From an uncultured Clostridia bacterium (GTDB lineage Bacteria; Bacillota; Clostridia; TANB77; CAG-508), in contig CAKPLD010000031.1 in the NCBI GenBank assembly GCA_934167225.1, forward strand, positions 1 through 13,554: a DNA stretch of 13,554 nt, given 5' to 3'. Positions 1-7,312 of the stretch are shown in pieces. The position numbers were made by a program, and so were the translations under genes. Below the pieces are notes generated by a model. The model was not told the origin of the DNA, ran no database searches, and saw only the letters and a program-made list of their open reading frames with translations. How positions within the stretch are numbered: position 1 is the stretch's first letter; every line of letters starts with the position of its first letter.

Positions 1-26
1 CACACATTAATCCCCCAAAAATTAAT

Positions 27-77
27 AATTATTCTAATTCGAACCTACTCTACAATTTTAAAGCTGTGATTTGTAAC
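27..77. repeat. Dispersed ~51-bp repeat, copy 1 (5'-truncated)
   Basis: This stretch matches 10932-10983 at all but about five positions, with one single-base indel. Shared blocks include GAACCTACTCTACA, TTTTAAAGCTG and TTGTAAC. It lacks the left arm of the hairpin present in the second copy: its right arm TAATTCGAACC is the perfect complement of the left arm GGTTCGAATTA found only in copy 2, so this copy looks like a truncated form of the same element. It ends 40 bp before the -35 box of the metal operon. No coding potential is seen in bases 1-117. Its function is unknown. Confidence 0.75.
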
Positions 78-117
78 GATTTTGGTTTATTACGAATTGC
101 ATTTTTTTTTTTAAATA

Positions 118-146
118 TTGACAATAAAAAATATTAAGAATATAAT
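118..146 (+). promoter_or_regulatory. Sigma-A promoter of the metal-resistance operon
   Basis: A perfect -35 box TTGACA (118-123) and a perfect -10 box TATAAT (141-146) are separated by 17 bp. The predicted start of transcription, about 153, lies at the edge of the inverted repeat at 155-172, so a repressor bound there would block this promoter. Confidence 0.85.
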
Positions 147-154
147 AAATAAAG

Positions 155-172
155 GTTGAATAAACATTCAAC
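155..172. promoter_or_regulatory. ArsR/CadC-type operator palindrome
   Basis: GTTGAAT and ATTCAAC form a perfect 7-bp inverted repeat around AAAC. The core is TGAA-N6-TTCA, the usual arrangement of ArsR/SmtB family operators. It lies just downstream of the -10 box and before the repressor gene, which fits autorepression that is relieved by metal. Assignment to the CadC-like protein at 209-571 is an inference from position. Confidence 0.75.
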
Positions 173-208
173 TAAACAAAAGAAATTAAATATTGAGAGG
201 AGGTACAA

Positions 209-571
209 ATGGCAAAAAACGAATTTGTATGTGACTGTAATGTAATACATCAAGAAGTTGTGGAAAATACAATAAAGCAAATGGCAGATGAAAATATTTT
301 AAATAAACTAGCAGAATTTTTTAAAATATTAGGAGACACAACAAGAACAAAAATATTATATGCATTAGACAAAAACGAAATGTGTGTATGTGACATAGCA
401 AATGTATTAAACATGAGTAAATCATCAATATCGCATCAATTAGGAACATTAAGGCGCTCTGGAATAGTAAAATGTAGAAAAGTTGGAAAAGAAGTTTTTT
501 ATACATTAGATGATGAACATGTAAAGGAAGTGTTTGAAGTAGGTATGGAGCACATCGAACATAGAAAATGA
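209..571 (+). CDS. cadC: CadC-like ArsR/SmtB family metal-sensing repressor
   Basis: A 120-residue winged-helix repressor of the ArsR/SmtB family, expected to bind DNA as a dimer and release it on binding Cd, Pb or Zn. Both classical metal sites are visible. The alpha3N-type cysteines are C8, C10, C59 and C61 (VCDC and CVCD). The alpha5-type site is D102-x-H104, ten residues, then H115-x-x-H118. The recognition helix region is around MSKSSISHQLGTLRRSGIV (69-87). The start is fixed by AGGAGGT at 198-204, 4 bp before the ATG. It is the first gene after the promoter and operator at 118-172 and is followed by an HMA protein and a P-type ATPase, so its likely job is control of this efflux operon. 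Having both metal sites resembles CadC of staphylococcal pI258. The exact metal is not proven. Confidence 0.93.
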   Translation: MAKNEFVCDCNVIHQEVVENTIKQMADENILNKLAEFFKILGDTTRTKILYALDKNEMCVCDIANVLNMSKSSISHQLGTLRRSGIVKCRKVGKEVFYTLDDEHVKEVFEVGMEHIEHRK

Positions 572-596
572 AAATAGAAAAATGGAGGTAAAGAAA

Positions 597-833
597 ATGA
601 AGTATAATTTTAAAATAAAAGGATTAGACTGTGCAAACTGTGCAGCAGAATTAGAAAGAGCAATACAAAAAATAGATGATGTAAATGAGGCATCAATAAG
701 TTTTATGACAGAGAAATTAGTTATAGAATGTGAAGAAGACAAAAAAGAAGAAGTTATGAAAAAAGTTCAAAAAGTAATAAAGAGAGAGGAACCAGATTGC
801 ACAATAAAAGAATATAAAAAGAGCCCAATTTGA
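597..833 (+). CDS. Stand-alone HMA heavy-metal-binding protein
   Basis: A 78-residue single HMA domain with the metal site GLDCANCA (C12 and C15) and the expected beta-alpha-beta-beta-alpha-beta pattern. Such domains carry soft metals to, or regulate, P1B-type ATPases. Here the ATPase at 874-2724 has no N-terminal HMA, so this protein probably supplies that domain in trans in the cytoplasm. An upstream in-frame ATG at 582 is rejected because it overlaps the ribosome site GGAGG (584-588), which is 8 bp before the ATG at 597. The gene begins 25 bp after cadC, in the same operon. A further Cys lies near the C-terminus (PDCTI). The stop codon sits inside a strong hairpin at 823-848. CopZ-like copper binding is an alternative, but the neighbouring ATPase has Zn/Cd signatures. 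Confidence 0.88.
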   Translation: MKYNFKIKGLDCANCAAELERAIQKIDDVNEASISFMTEKLVIECEEDKKEEVMKKVQKVIKREEPDCTIKEYKKSPI

Positions 834-848
834 GAGATCAGATTGGGC
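823..848 (+). other. Intra-operon RNA hairpin with GAGA tetraloop
   Basis: Bases 823-833 (GCCCAATTTGA) pair with 838-848 (TCAGATTGGGC), giving 11 bp with a single G-U and a GNRA-type loop GAGA at 834-837. It includes the HMA stop codon TGA (831-833) and is followed by AAATTAAAG, not a U-run, so it is not a standard terminator. It may be an mRNA stability or processing element that sets different levels of the chaperone and the ATPase. The role is inferred. Confidence 0.65.
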
Positions 849-873
849 AAATTAAAGAAAGGAAATAAGAAAA

Positions 874-2724
874 ATGAAAAAAAGAGCAGTAAAAATATTA
901 ATAGCACTTGTTATATATATTATTGCAATTGCGGGAAAATTTGAAACTATATGGATAAAAGATACTTTATTTATAGTAAGCTATTTAATTGTAGGATTAA
1001 GCATATTAAAAAAAGCAGTACGAAATATTTTTAGAGGAAAAGTGTTTGACGAAAACTTTCTAATGGCTGTTGCAACACTTGGTGCATTTGGAGTTGGCGA
1101 ATTTCCAGAAGCTGTAGCAGTAATGTTGTTTTATCAGATAGGAGAATTATTTCAAAGTTATGCTGTGGATAAATCAAGAAAATCAATATCAAGTTTAATG
1201 GATATAAGACCAGATTATGCCTATGTAATAAGAAATAACAAAGAAGAAAAAGTAGACCCAGATGAAGTAAAAATAGGGGAATTAATTGTTGTAAAACCAG
1301 GAGAAAAAATACCTCTAGATGGAATAATTATAGAAGGAACAGCAATGCTTGATACAAAGGCCTTAACAGGAGAATCTGTGCCAGTAGAAGTAAAGGAAAA
1401 TGATGAAGTGCTAAGTGGCTCTATAAATGAAAGTGGAAAAATTTTAATAAAAGTATCAAAAGAATATGGGGAATCAACAGTAAGCAAAATTTTAGATTTA
1501 GTTGAAAATGCAAGTAGTAAAAAATCTAAATCGGAAAATTTTATAACAAAATTTGCAAAATATTATACACCAACAGTTGTAATTATAGCTGTAATTCTAG
1601 CAATTATTCCACCATTTATATTTACAGGAACATCGTTTAGCGAATGGATCTATAGGGCTCTATCATTTTTAGTTGTATCATGTCCATGTGCACTTGTTAT
1701 ATCAATACCTCTAAGCTTTTTTGGAGGAATTGGAGGGGCTTCTAAAATGGGAATACTAATAAAGGGAAGTAACTATTTAGAAGCATTAGCCTCAACTGAA
1801 ATTGCTGTGTTTGATAAAACAGGAACTTTAACAAAAGGAGTATTTGAGGTTCAAAAAATAGAAACAAATAACATAGAAAAAGATGAATTACTTAAAATTG
1901 CGGCATATGCAGAAAATTATTCAAACCATCCAATTGCTAAATCTATACAAAATGCTTATAAAAAAGAAATAGATACAAACAAAATTAAAAATATAAAAGA
2001 GATTTCTGGTCATGGAATAAGTGTTATGGTAGACAATAAAGATATATTAATTGGTAACGAAAAATTAATGGAAGAAAACAAAATTAAATATACAAAAAGT
2101 GAAGACATTGGAACAATTTTATATATTGCAGTAAACAAAGAATACAATGGTTTAATTATAATTTCAGATGAAATAAAAGACGATTCTTTTGAGCTAGTTA
2201 AAAATCTAAAAAAATTAGGTGTAAAGAAAACTGTAATGCTTACAGGAGACAAAAAAACTGTAGGGGAAGATGTTGGAGAAAAACTTGGACTAGATGAAGT
2301 TTATACAGAATTGTTACCAGATGGAAAAGTAGAAAAAGTAGAAAAATTAATGCAAGAAAAAACAGAAAAAGGTAAGCTTATATTTGTAGGAGACGGCATA
2401 AACGATAGCCCAGTACTTGCCATGTCTGACATAGGAATTGCAATGGGAGCCTTGGGATCTGATGCCGCAATTGAAGCAGCAGATGTTGTTATTATGACAG
2501 ACGAACCTTCTAAAATTGGAAATGCTATTAGTTTATCCAGAAAAACAATGAAGATTGTAAAAGAAAATATTGTATTTGCAATTTTTATTAAAGTTTTAGT
2601 TTTAATCCTTACCGCAATTGGTCTTTCAACCATGTGGGAAGCTGTTTTTGCAGATGTTGGAGTATCTATAATTGCCATAATTAATGCTTTGAGAATGCTT
2701 AAAGTTAGAGAAAACAAAAATTAA
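874..2724 (+). CDS. cadA: Zn/Cd/Pb-translocating P1B-type ATPase
   Basis: A 616-residue membrane pump that exports divalent soft metals using ATP. Visible motifs are the actuator TGES (165-168), the transmembrane metal site CPC (C270 and C272), the phosphorylated Asp in DKTGTLTKG (D314), the HP motif (H352-P353) and GDGINDSP (506-513). The last membrane pair carries K573 and D594 (FADVG), the residues that mark the Zn/Cd/Pb class (P1B-2) as opposed to copper pumps. Hydrophobic helices begin at about residue 7. There is no N-terminal HMA domain; the separate HMA protein just upstream replaces it. AAAGGAAAT precedes the ATG by about 10 bp. It is the third gene of the operon controlled by the CadC-like repressor. 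No clear terminator follows. The symbol cadA is by class; zntA would serve equally. Confidence 0.95.
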   Translation: MKKRAVKILIALVIYIIAIAGKFETIWIKDTLFIVSYLIVGLSILKKAVRNIFRGKVFDENFLMAVATLGAFGVGEFPEAVAVMLFYQIGELFQSYAVDKSRKSISSLMDIRPDYAYVIRNNKEEKVDPDEVKIGELIVVKPGEKIPLDGIIIEGTAMLDTKALTGESVPVEVKENDEVLSGSINESGKILIKVSKEYGESTVSKILDLVENASSKKSKSENFITKFAKYYTPTVVIIAVILAIIPPFIFTGTSFSEWIYRALSFLVVSCPCALVISIPLSFFGGIGGASKMGILIKGSNYLEALASTEIAVFDKTGTLTKGVFEVQKIETNNIEKDELLKIAAYAENYSNHPIAKSIQNAYKKEIDTNKIKNIKEISGHGISVMVDNKDILIGNEKLMEENKIKYTKSEDIGTILYIAVNKEYNGLIIISDEIKDDSFELVKNLKKLGVKKTVMLTGDKKTVGEDVGEKLGLDEVYTELLPDGKVEKVEKLMQEKTEKGKLIFVGDGINDSPVLAMSDIGIAMGALGSDAAIEAADVVIMTDEPSKIGNAISLSRKTMKIVKENIVFAIFIKVLVLILTAIGLSTMWEAVFADVGVSIIAIINALRMLKVRENKN

Positions 2725-2731
2725 AAAAAGT

Positions 2732-2760
2732 TTGATTTTTCATGTCTTTTGTGATATAAA
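2732..2760 (+). promoter_or_regulatory. Promoter of the 97-aa protein gene
   Basis: TTGATT (2732-2737) and TATAAA (2755-2760) are 17 bp apart, with TG at 2752-2753 forming an extended -10 (TGATATAAA). It starts 7 bp after the ATPase stop codon. Confidence 0.65.
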
Positions 2761-2803
2761 ATAAAACGATTACATTTTATTAATATTGAAGGGAGTAACA
2801 AAA

Positions 2804-3097
2804 ATGGAAGTAAACGAAGAAAAAAGAAAGAAATTCATGGAATTTGCAGGAAAAAGGGTAAATAATGTAATGCACGACATTCAAATATTAGAACCAATGG
2901 CAAGAAGCAACAGCTATGATTTTACAAAAGAGGATGTCGAAAAAATGTTTTGTGCTATGCAAGAATCTCTAAATTCTACAAAAGCAGAATTTGAGAAGAA
3001 ATTTGAAGAAAAAGCTAGAAGCGAAAGAAAAGTATTTTCTTTTGATTCAGAAGTAGCAATACCAAGTCAAGAAGAAAATAATGTTATAGAAGAATAA
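2804..3097 (+). CDS. Small acidic helical protein of unknown function
   Basis: A 97-residue soluble protein with no recognised motif, signal peptide or membrane helix. It is charged and appears mostly alpha-helical (KKFMEFAGKRVNNVMHDIQ near the start, then a Lys/Glu-rich helix at about 55-75), ending in an acidic tail EENNVIEE. A TTG at 2786 in the same frame overlaps the ribosome site, so the ATG at 2804, 8 bp after GGGAG (2791-2795), is the better start. It has its own promoter at 2732-2760 and shares the terminator at 3105-3148 with the opposite-strand 55-aa gene. I do not recognise the family. Confidence 0.7.
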   Translation: MEVNEEKRKKFMEFAGKRVNNVMHDIQILEPMARSNSYDFTKEDVEKMFCAMQESLNSTKAEFEKKFEEKARSERKVFSFDSEVAIPSQEENNVIEE

Positions 3098-3104
3098 AAT
3101 AATA

Positions 3105-3148
3105 ATAACAACCTCTAGTGTAAATTAAAATACATTAGAGGTTGTTAT
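3105..3148. terminator. Bidirectional intrinsic terminator
   Basis: Bases 3105-3122 pair with 3131-3148 through 18 bp with one G-U, leaving an 8-base loop. The conserved centre of the stem is AACCTCTA / TAGAGGTT. It lies between two convergent genes (stops at 3097 and 3169). The U-richer flank is on the minus strand (TATTTTATTCTT after the stem); on the plus strand the tail is TATAATTAAAA, a weak U-run. Confidence 0.8.
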
Positions 3149-3168
3149 ATAATTAAAAGATAGAAACT

Positions 3169-3336
3169 TTATTCTTTATTTGAACTTCCCTTCGGAATCA
3201 CAATATCCTTCTTTTTTCCATCATTATCAGGAACAGAATTAGACTTAATATGCTCATAAACAGGTGAAATATCTAAATCGTTTCCATCACCAGTAACAAC
3301 TTTAATCTCTTTTTTTTCTTCATCATAATCATTCAT
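3169..3336 (-). CDS. Small 55-aa acidic protein of unknown function
   Basis: A 55-codon minus-strand gene that begins MNDYDEEKKEIKVVTGDGND, continues with LDISPVYEHI, and ends in a basic KKKDIVIPKG segment. It is soluble, highly charged and without cysteines or membrane segments. Evidence that it is real: AGGAGG (minus strand, 3346-3351) lies 9 bp before its ATG at 3336, a consensus promoter sits directly upstream at 3360-3388, and it ends before a terminator shared with the convergent gene. The leader is very short (about 17 nt). I do not recognise the family. Confidence 0.75.
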   Translation of the reverse strand: MNDYDEEKKEIKVVTGDGNDLDISPVYEHIKSNSVPDNDGKKKDIVIPKGSSNKE

Positions 3337-3359
3337 AGGACAGAACCTCCTTTAACAAC

Positions 3360-3388
3360 TTTATACCATAAAAAAAATAAACGTGCAA
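3360..3388 (-). promoter_or_regulatory. Promoter of the 55-aa minus-strand gene
   Basis: Read on the minus strand, TTGCAC (3388-3383) and TATAAA (3365-3360) are separated by 17 bp. Transcription would start near 3353, just before the ribosome site of the small gene. Confidence 0.7.
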
Positions 3389-3452
3389 TAGAAAAATTAA
3401 AAAAAGCATAAAAGCCACGAAAAAACATACAATTAATTAAGTAATCAAAAAA

Positions 3453-3504
3453 AGGACGTCCCCAGAAGAAAAAAAAGTCAAAAAACGACGTCCTCAAAAG
3501 AGAA
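3453..3504. repeat. GACGTCC palindromic repeat, copy A (before murE)
   Basis: AGGACGTC (3453-3460) pairs exactly with GACGTCCT (3487-3494) across an A-rich 26-base spacer, and each arm contains the palindrome GACGTC. The right part, GACGTCCTCAAAAGAGAA, is the reverse complement of 7315-7332 between ftsW and murG. The left part contains CGTCCCCA, also present in the tandem repeat at 11069-11132. It lies upstream of the murE promoter in the 281-bp gap between the two divergent genes, where no other coding potential is seen. It looks like a small dispersed repeat family. Confidence 0.65.
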
Positions 3505-3522
3505 AAAATATCGCAAAAACAC

Positions 3523-3551
3523 TATACAAAAGAAAAAAAATGATATATAAT
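3523..3551 (+). promoter_or_regulatory. Putative promoter of the mur cluster
   Basis: TATACA (3523-3528) and a perfect TATAAT (3546-3551) are 17 bp apart. The -35 box matches TTGACA at only four positions, but this is the only good -10 box in the gap before murE. Transcription would start near 3558, giving a leader of about 60 nt. Confidence 0.55.
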
Positions 3552-3617
3552 AAGCAGGTAAAATTAGAAATAACTATTTCTTTTTACAAAAAATATCCTT
3601 GAAAGGAAGAATAAAAA

Positions 3618-5105
3618 ATGAATTTAAAAAATATTTTAGACGGAATTGAAGGCTTAAAAGCCAAAGGAGAATTAGATTTAGAAATCGCAGGAATTGAAAG
3701 TAATTCAAAAAAAATAGAGAAAGGATTTTTATTTATTGCAATAAAAGGTTTTACAGTAGATGGTCATGACTACATAGAAAATGCCATAGAAAATGGCGCA
3801 ATAGCAGTAGTTGTAGACAGTTCATGTGATATAAAAGCACTAAAAATACCATCAAATATAACACTAATAGTAGCTAAAGACACAAGAGAATTTTTAGCAC
3901 TTAGCTCAGCAAACTTTTATGGAAAACCATCACAAAAGTTTAAACTAATAGGAATAACAGGAACAAAAGGAAAAACAACAACAACATTTATGATAAAGGA
4001 AATCCTTGAAAAAGCAGGAAAAAAAGTTGGATTAATAGGAACAATTGCAACATATATAAATGGCAAAAAAATAGCAGATTCAGATAGAACAACACCAGAA
4101 AGTTTAGAGCTTCAAAGAACATTTGCCGACATGGTAAAAGAAGGAGTAGAATATGTTGTAATGGAAGTATCATCTCAAAGCTTAAAACTACACAGAGTAG
4201 ATGGATGTAAATTCGACCTAGTAGCATTTACAAACTTTTCAGAAGATCACATAAGTGAAAAAGAACATCCAAATATGGAAGATTATTTACAATCAAAACT
4301 AAAATTATTCCATATGTGTAAAACAGGTTTTGTAAATATAGATGACCTACAAGGAAACAAAATTCCAGCAATGTTTCCAGAAAATGACATAACAGGATAT
4401 GGAATAGACAATTCAGGAAACTTCTTAGCAAAAGATATTACAATAACAAATTCATATGTTGATTTTAAAGTAAAATTAACAGACAGAAATGAAAGAGTAA
4501 AAGTAGATATTCCGGGAAGATTTACTGTATATAACGCATTATGTGCTATAAGTATTTGTAAAAAACTAGGAATAGAAGGAACAGTAATGAAAGAAGCATT
4601 AGAAAAAATAAAAGTTCCTGGAAGATCAGAAATGGTAGAAAATAAGCTTGAAATACCAATAATGATAGATTATGCACACTCACCAGAAAGTTTACAAAAC
4701 ATACTTCAAGCAGTAAGTTCATATACAAAAGGAAAAGTTATTTCTGTATTTGGTTGTGGAGGAGATAGAGATACAAGAAAACGTCCTTTAATGGGAGAAA
4801 TTTCTGGAAGAATAGCAGATTACACAATAATAACATCAGACAATCCACGTACAGAAGACCCAGAACTAATTGTAAAAGAAATAGAAGAAGGAATTAAAAA
4901 GACAAAAGGAAAATATGAAGTAATTGTTGATAGAGTAGAAGCAATTACAAAAGCAATAAAAATGGCCAACAAAACAGACATAATAGTTTTAGCAGGAAAA
5001 GGACATGAGCCATATCAAGAAATAAATGGAGTTAAACATCCTTTTGATGAACGAATTATAGTAAATGATATAATAAGCAAAATAAATAAGAAAGGCAAGA
5101 AATAA
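3618..5105 (+). CDS. murE: UDP-MurNAc-tripeptide synthetase MurE (meso-DAP type)
   Basis: A 495-residue cytoplasmic Mur ligase that adds the third amino acid to UDP-MurNAc-L-Ala-D-Glu using ATP. The ATP-binding loop is GTKGKTTTT (115-123). The lysine expected to be carbamylated is about K227 (HPNMEDYLQSKLKLF region). The C-terminal motif DNPRTEDP (408-415) is the hallmark of ligases specific for meso-diaminopimelate, so the peptidoglycan is probably of the DAP type. GHEPYQ lies near the C-terminus. Length is normal for the family. AAAGGAAG (3602-3609) precedes the ATG. It opens a cluster continuing into mraY one base after its stop. murF, which usually follows, is missing here. Confidence 0.97.
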   Translation: MNLKNILDGIEGLKAKGELDLEIAGIESNSKKIEKGFLFIAIKGFTVDGHDYIENAIENGAIAVVVDSSCDIKALKIPSNITLIVAKDTREFLALSSANFYGKPSQKFKLIGITGTKGKTTTTFMIKEILEKAGKKVGLIGTIATYINGKKIADSDRTTPESLELQRTFADMVKEGVEYVVMEVSSQSLKLHRVDGCKFDLVAFTNFSEDHISEKEHPNMEDYLQSKLKLFHMCKTGFVNIDDLQGNKIPAMFPENDITGYGIDNSGNFLAKDITITNSYVDFKVKLTDRNERVKVDIPGRFTVYNALCAISICKKLGIEGTVMKEALEKIKVPGRSEMVENKLEIPIMIDYAHSPESLQNILQAVSSYTKGKVISVFGCGGDRDTRKRPLMGEISGRIADYTIITSDNPRTEDPELIVKEIEEGIKKTKGKYEVIVDRVEAITKAIKMANKTDIIVLAGKGHEPYQEINGVKHPFDERIIVNDIISKINKKGKK

Positions 5106-5106
5106 A

Positions 5107-6087
5107 ATGAATTTTCAAACAACAATACTTTTAATAAGTTTTGCAGTAGCAGTAGTTTTAGCACTAATTATAATACCAATATTAAAAAAAGTTAAAGTTG
5201 GTCAAATTGAAAGAGAAGATGGACCAAAATCACATTTAAAAAAACAAGGTACACCAACAATGGGTGGCATAATATTTATGCTATCTATTGTAATATGTAC
5301 AACTTTTAGTTACATATATTTAAAAGGAACAGGAAATATAGAAACAGCACAAAAATTAATTCCGATGTTATGTTTAACAATAGGTTTTGGAATAGTAGGG
5401 TTTGTGGACGATTTTAAAAAACTTGTATTACATAATACAAAAGGTTTAAAACCAAGTTATAAAATGCTCGGATTATTAATAATATCAGTATTATATGTTT
5501 TATTTATCCTTCATTTTACAGGACATGGGACAGAAATATTTATACCAATTATAAAGAAAGAAATTGTTTTACCAACATTTTTATATATACCATTTGCAAT
5601 TTTAGTAATACTTGCAACAACAAATGCAGTAAATTTAACAGATGGGGTAGATGGTTTATCATCAAGTGTGTGTGCAATAATTATCACATGTTTAACAGTA
5701 ATTGCAATGCTTAAAGGTGTTGGAGAGGCGGCAATTTTAGGAAGTATAGCAGTTGGAAGTATATTAGGATTTTTAATGTTTAACTTAAATCCAGCTAAAG
5801 TAATGATGGGAGACACAGGTTCACTATTTTTAGGAGGACTAATTTCATGTTTGGCATTATACCTAAAATTACCATTGCTTTTAATTGTAATTGCATTAAT
5901 ACCAATACTTGAAACATTATCAGTAATACTTCAAGTATATTATTACAAAAAAACAGGAAATAGAATATTCAAAATGGCACCATTACATCATCATTTTGAA
6001 CTATCAGGATGGAATGAAAATAAAGTTGTTAGAGTATTTTCAGTTATTACACTATTAATGTGTATTATAGGAATACTAATTGTTTAA
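5107..6087 (+). CDS. mraY: Phospho-MurNAc-pentapeptide transferase MraY
   Basis: A 326-residue polytopic membrane enzyme that transfers phospho-MurNAc-pentapeptide to undecaprenyl phosphate, making lipid I on the inner face of the membrane. Family motifs are present: GQIEREDGPKSHLKKQGTPT at the N-terminus, VDDFKK with the Asp pair at about 101-102, NLTDGVDGL (176-184, D179), GDTGSLFLGG, and APLHHHFE with three histidines (294-296). About ten hydrophobic segments are seen. Its ATG starts one base after the murE stop, with only a weak AAAGG inside the end of murE, suggesting translational coupling. The next gene product in the pathway, MurG, is encoded downstream. Confidence 0.97.
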   Translation: MNFQTTILLISFAVAVVLALIIIPILKKVKVGQIEREDGPKSHLKKQGTPTMGGIIFMLSIVICTTFSYIYLKGTGNIETAQKLIPMLCLTIGFGIVGFVDDFKKLVLHNTKGLKPSYKMLGLLIISVLYVLFILHFTGHGTEIFIPIIKKEIVLPTFLYIPFAILVILATTNAVNLTDGVDGLSSSVCAIIITCLTVIAMLKGVGEAAILGSIAVGSILGFLMFNLNPAKVMMGDTGSLFLGGLISCLALYLKLPLLLIVIALIPILETLSVILQVYYYKKTGNRIFKMAPLHHHFELSGWNENKVVRVFSVITLLMCIIGILIV

Positions 6088-6178
6088 TTTTTTAGTTGGG
6101 ATAGTTTCTTTTTATGAAAAAGAACATTTCCACAAAAAGAAGCGATTCAAATGAAGAAGAAAGGAGAGCAAAATAAAA

Positions 6179-7310
6179 ATGGCGAAGAAAAAAAATAAAA
6201 AATTTTCTAGTTTTTTAGATAATCCAATAGATTACACATTATTAATAACAGTACTATTGCTATTAACAATAGGATTAATTATGGTATTATCGGCAAGTTC
6301 TCCAACATCTATTTCAGAAAGCGGAAAAAGTTATAAATATTTTGTAAAACAAGCAGCATTCGCTGGAATGGGAATTGTTGCAATGTCTATGATATCGAAA
6401 ATCGACTATAGATTTTATAAAAAATTTTACAAAATTTTATACATAGTATCTATTATTTTATTAGTAGCAGTATTAGTAGCAGGGAAAACTGTAAATGGAG
6501 CAAAAAGGTGGATTGGAATAACTGAAACCTTATCATTTCAGCCGTCCGAACTGGTAAAATTTTGTATGATAATTTTTTATGCAGGAATACTTACAAGAGA
6601 TAGAGAAGAATTAAAATATTTTGTAAAAGGTTGGCTAAAACATTTAGTATGGCTTGCACCAATTATTTTACTAATAATGCTAGAACCACACATGAGTGCA
6701 TCAATGGTTATAATAGGAATTGTTGTTGTAATGATGATAATTGCAGGATGTAAAATGTGGCAGATGGTAGTTCCTGGCTGTGCAGTTGGAGTGCCAGCAT
6801 TAATTGCTCTAATTATTTTTGAACCATACAGATTAAAAAGAGTAACCACCTTTTTAAACCCATGGAGTGATGCACAAGGAGATGGTTGGCAAGTTATTCA
6901 AAGTTTATATGCAATAGGTTCGCGGAGGCTTATTTGGAGCAGGACTTGGTCAGAGTAAACAAAAATATTTGTATTTACCAGAACCTCAAAATGACTTTAT
7001 ATTTTCTGTTTTAGCAGAAGAGCTAGGTTTTATAGGATGTGCATTTGTAATAATTTTATTTGCAATTTTTATATGGAGAGGAATCTTAATTGCAATGAAA
7101 GCACCAGATATGTTTGGAAGCTTAGTTGCAACAGGAATAACAGCACTTGTTGGAATACAAGTTATAATAAATATAGCAGTTGTAACATCATCAATGCCAG
7201 CAACTGGTATGCCACTACCATTTTTTAGCTATGGTGGTACAGCTTTGTTTATTATGCTTTGTCAGATGGGAGTGCTACTCAATATTTCAAGGGCGTGTAG
7301 AAAAACTTAG
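6179..7310 (+). CDS. ftsW: FtsW/SpoVE-type peptidoglycan polymerase, +1 frameshifted
   Basis: A SEDS-family glycosyltransferase that polymerises lipid II at the septum (FtsW) or during sporulation (SpoVE). It is split over two frames: 6179-6922 encodes 248 residues up to AIGS, then after skipping C6923 the frame from 6924 encodes GGLFGAGLGQSKQKYLYLPE and on to the stop at 7310, giving 376 residues, a normal length. Homologues read AIGSGGLFG across the junction, so exactly one base is extra. In zero frame translation stops at 6958 after a nonsense tail, and the catalytic Asp in EPQNDFIF (about D272) would be lost. The zero-frame codon at the shift is CGG, a codon otherwise unused in the window. 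About ten membrane helices are expected. AAGGAG (6161-6166) lies 12 bp before the ATG. It may be programmed frameshifting, a pseudogene or a sequence error; conservation of the downstream half argues against old decay. Confidence 0.9.
6920..6926 (+). other. +1 frameshift site UCG-C-GGA in ftsW
   Basis: The sequence is TCG (6920-6922), extra C (6923), GGA (6924-6926). In zero frame the ribosome meets CGG then AGG; skipping the C gives GGA GGC TTA, which restores the family consensus SGGL. The same arrangement, an extra C before GGA producing a zero-frame CGG, occurs in murG at 7505. The position is set by the conserved residues on both sides, not by chance stop codons. Confidence 0.7.
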
Positions 7311-7312
7311 TT

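Noticed and set aside
6114..6176. A 20-codon reading frame MKKNISTKRSDSNEEERRAK before ftsW
   Set aside because: It has no ribosome site and its end coincides with the ftsW ribosome-binding region. A leader peptide cannot be excluded but is not supported.
6969..7310. A separate 113-aa membrane protein gene after ftsW
   Set aside because: Its sequence is the C-terminal part of FtsW, it continues the FtsW motif order from base 6924 in one frame, and it has no ribosome site. It is treated as the second half of ftsW.
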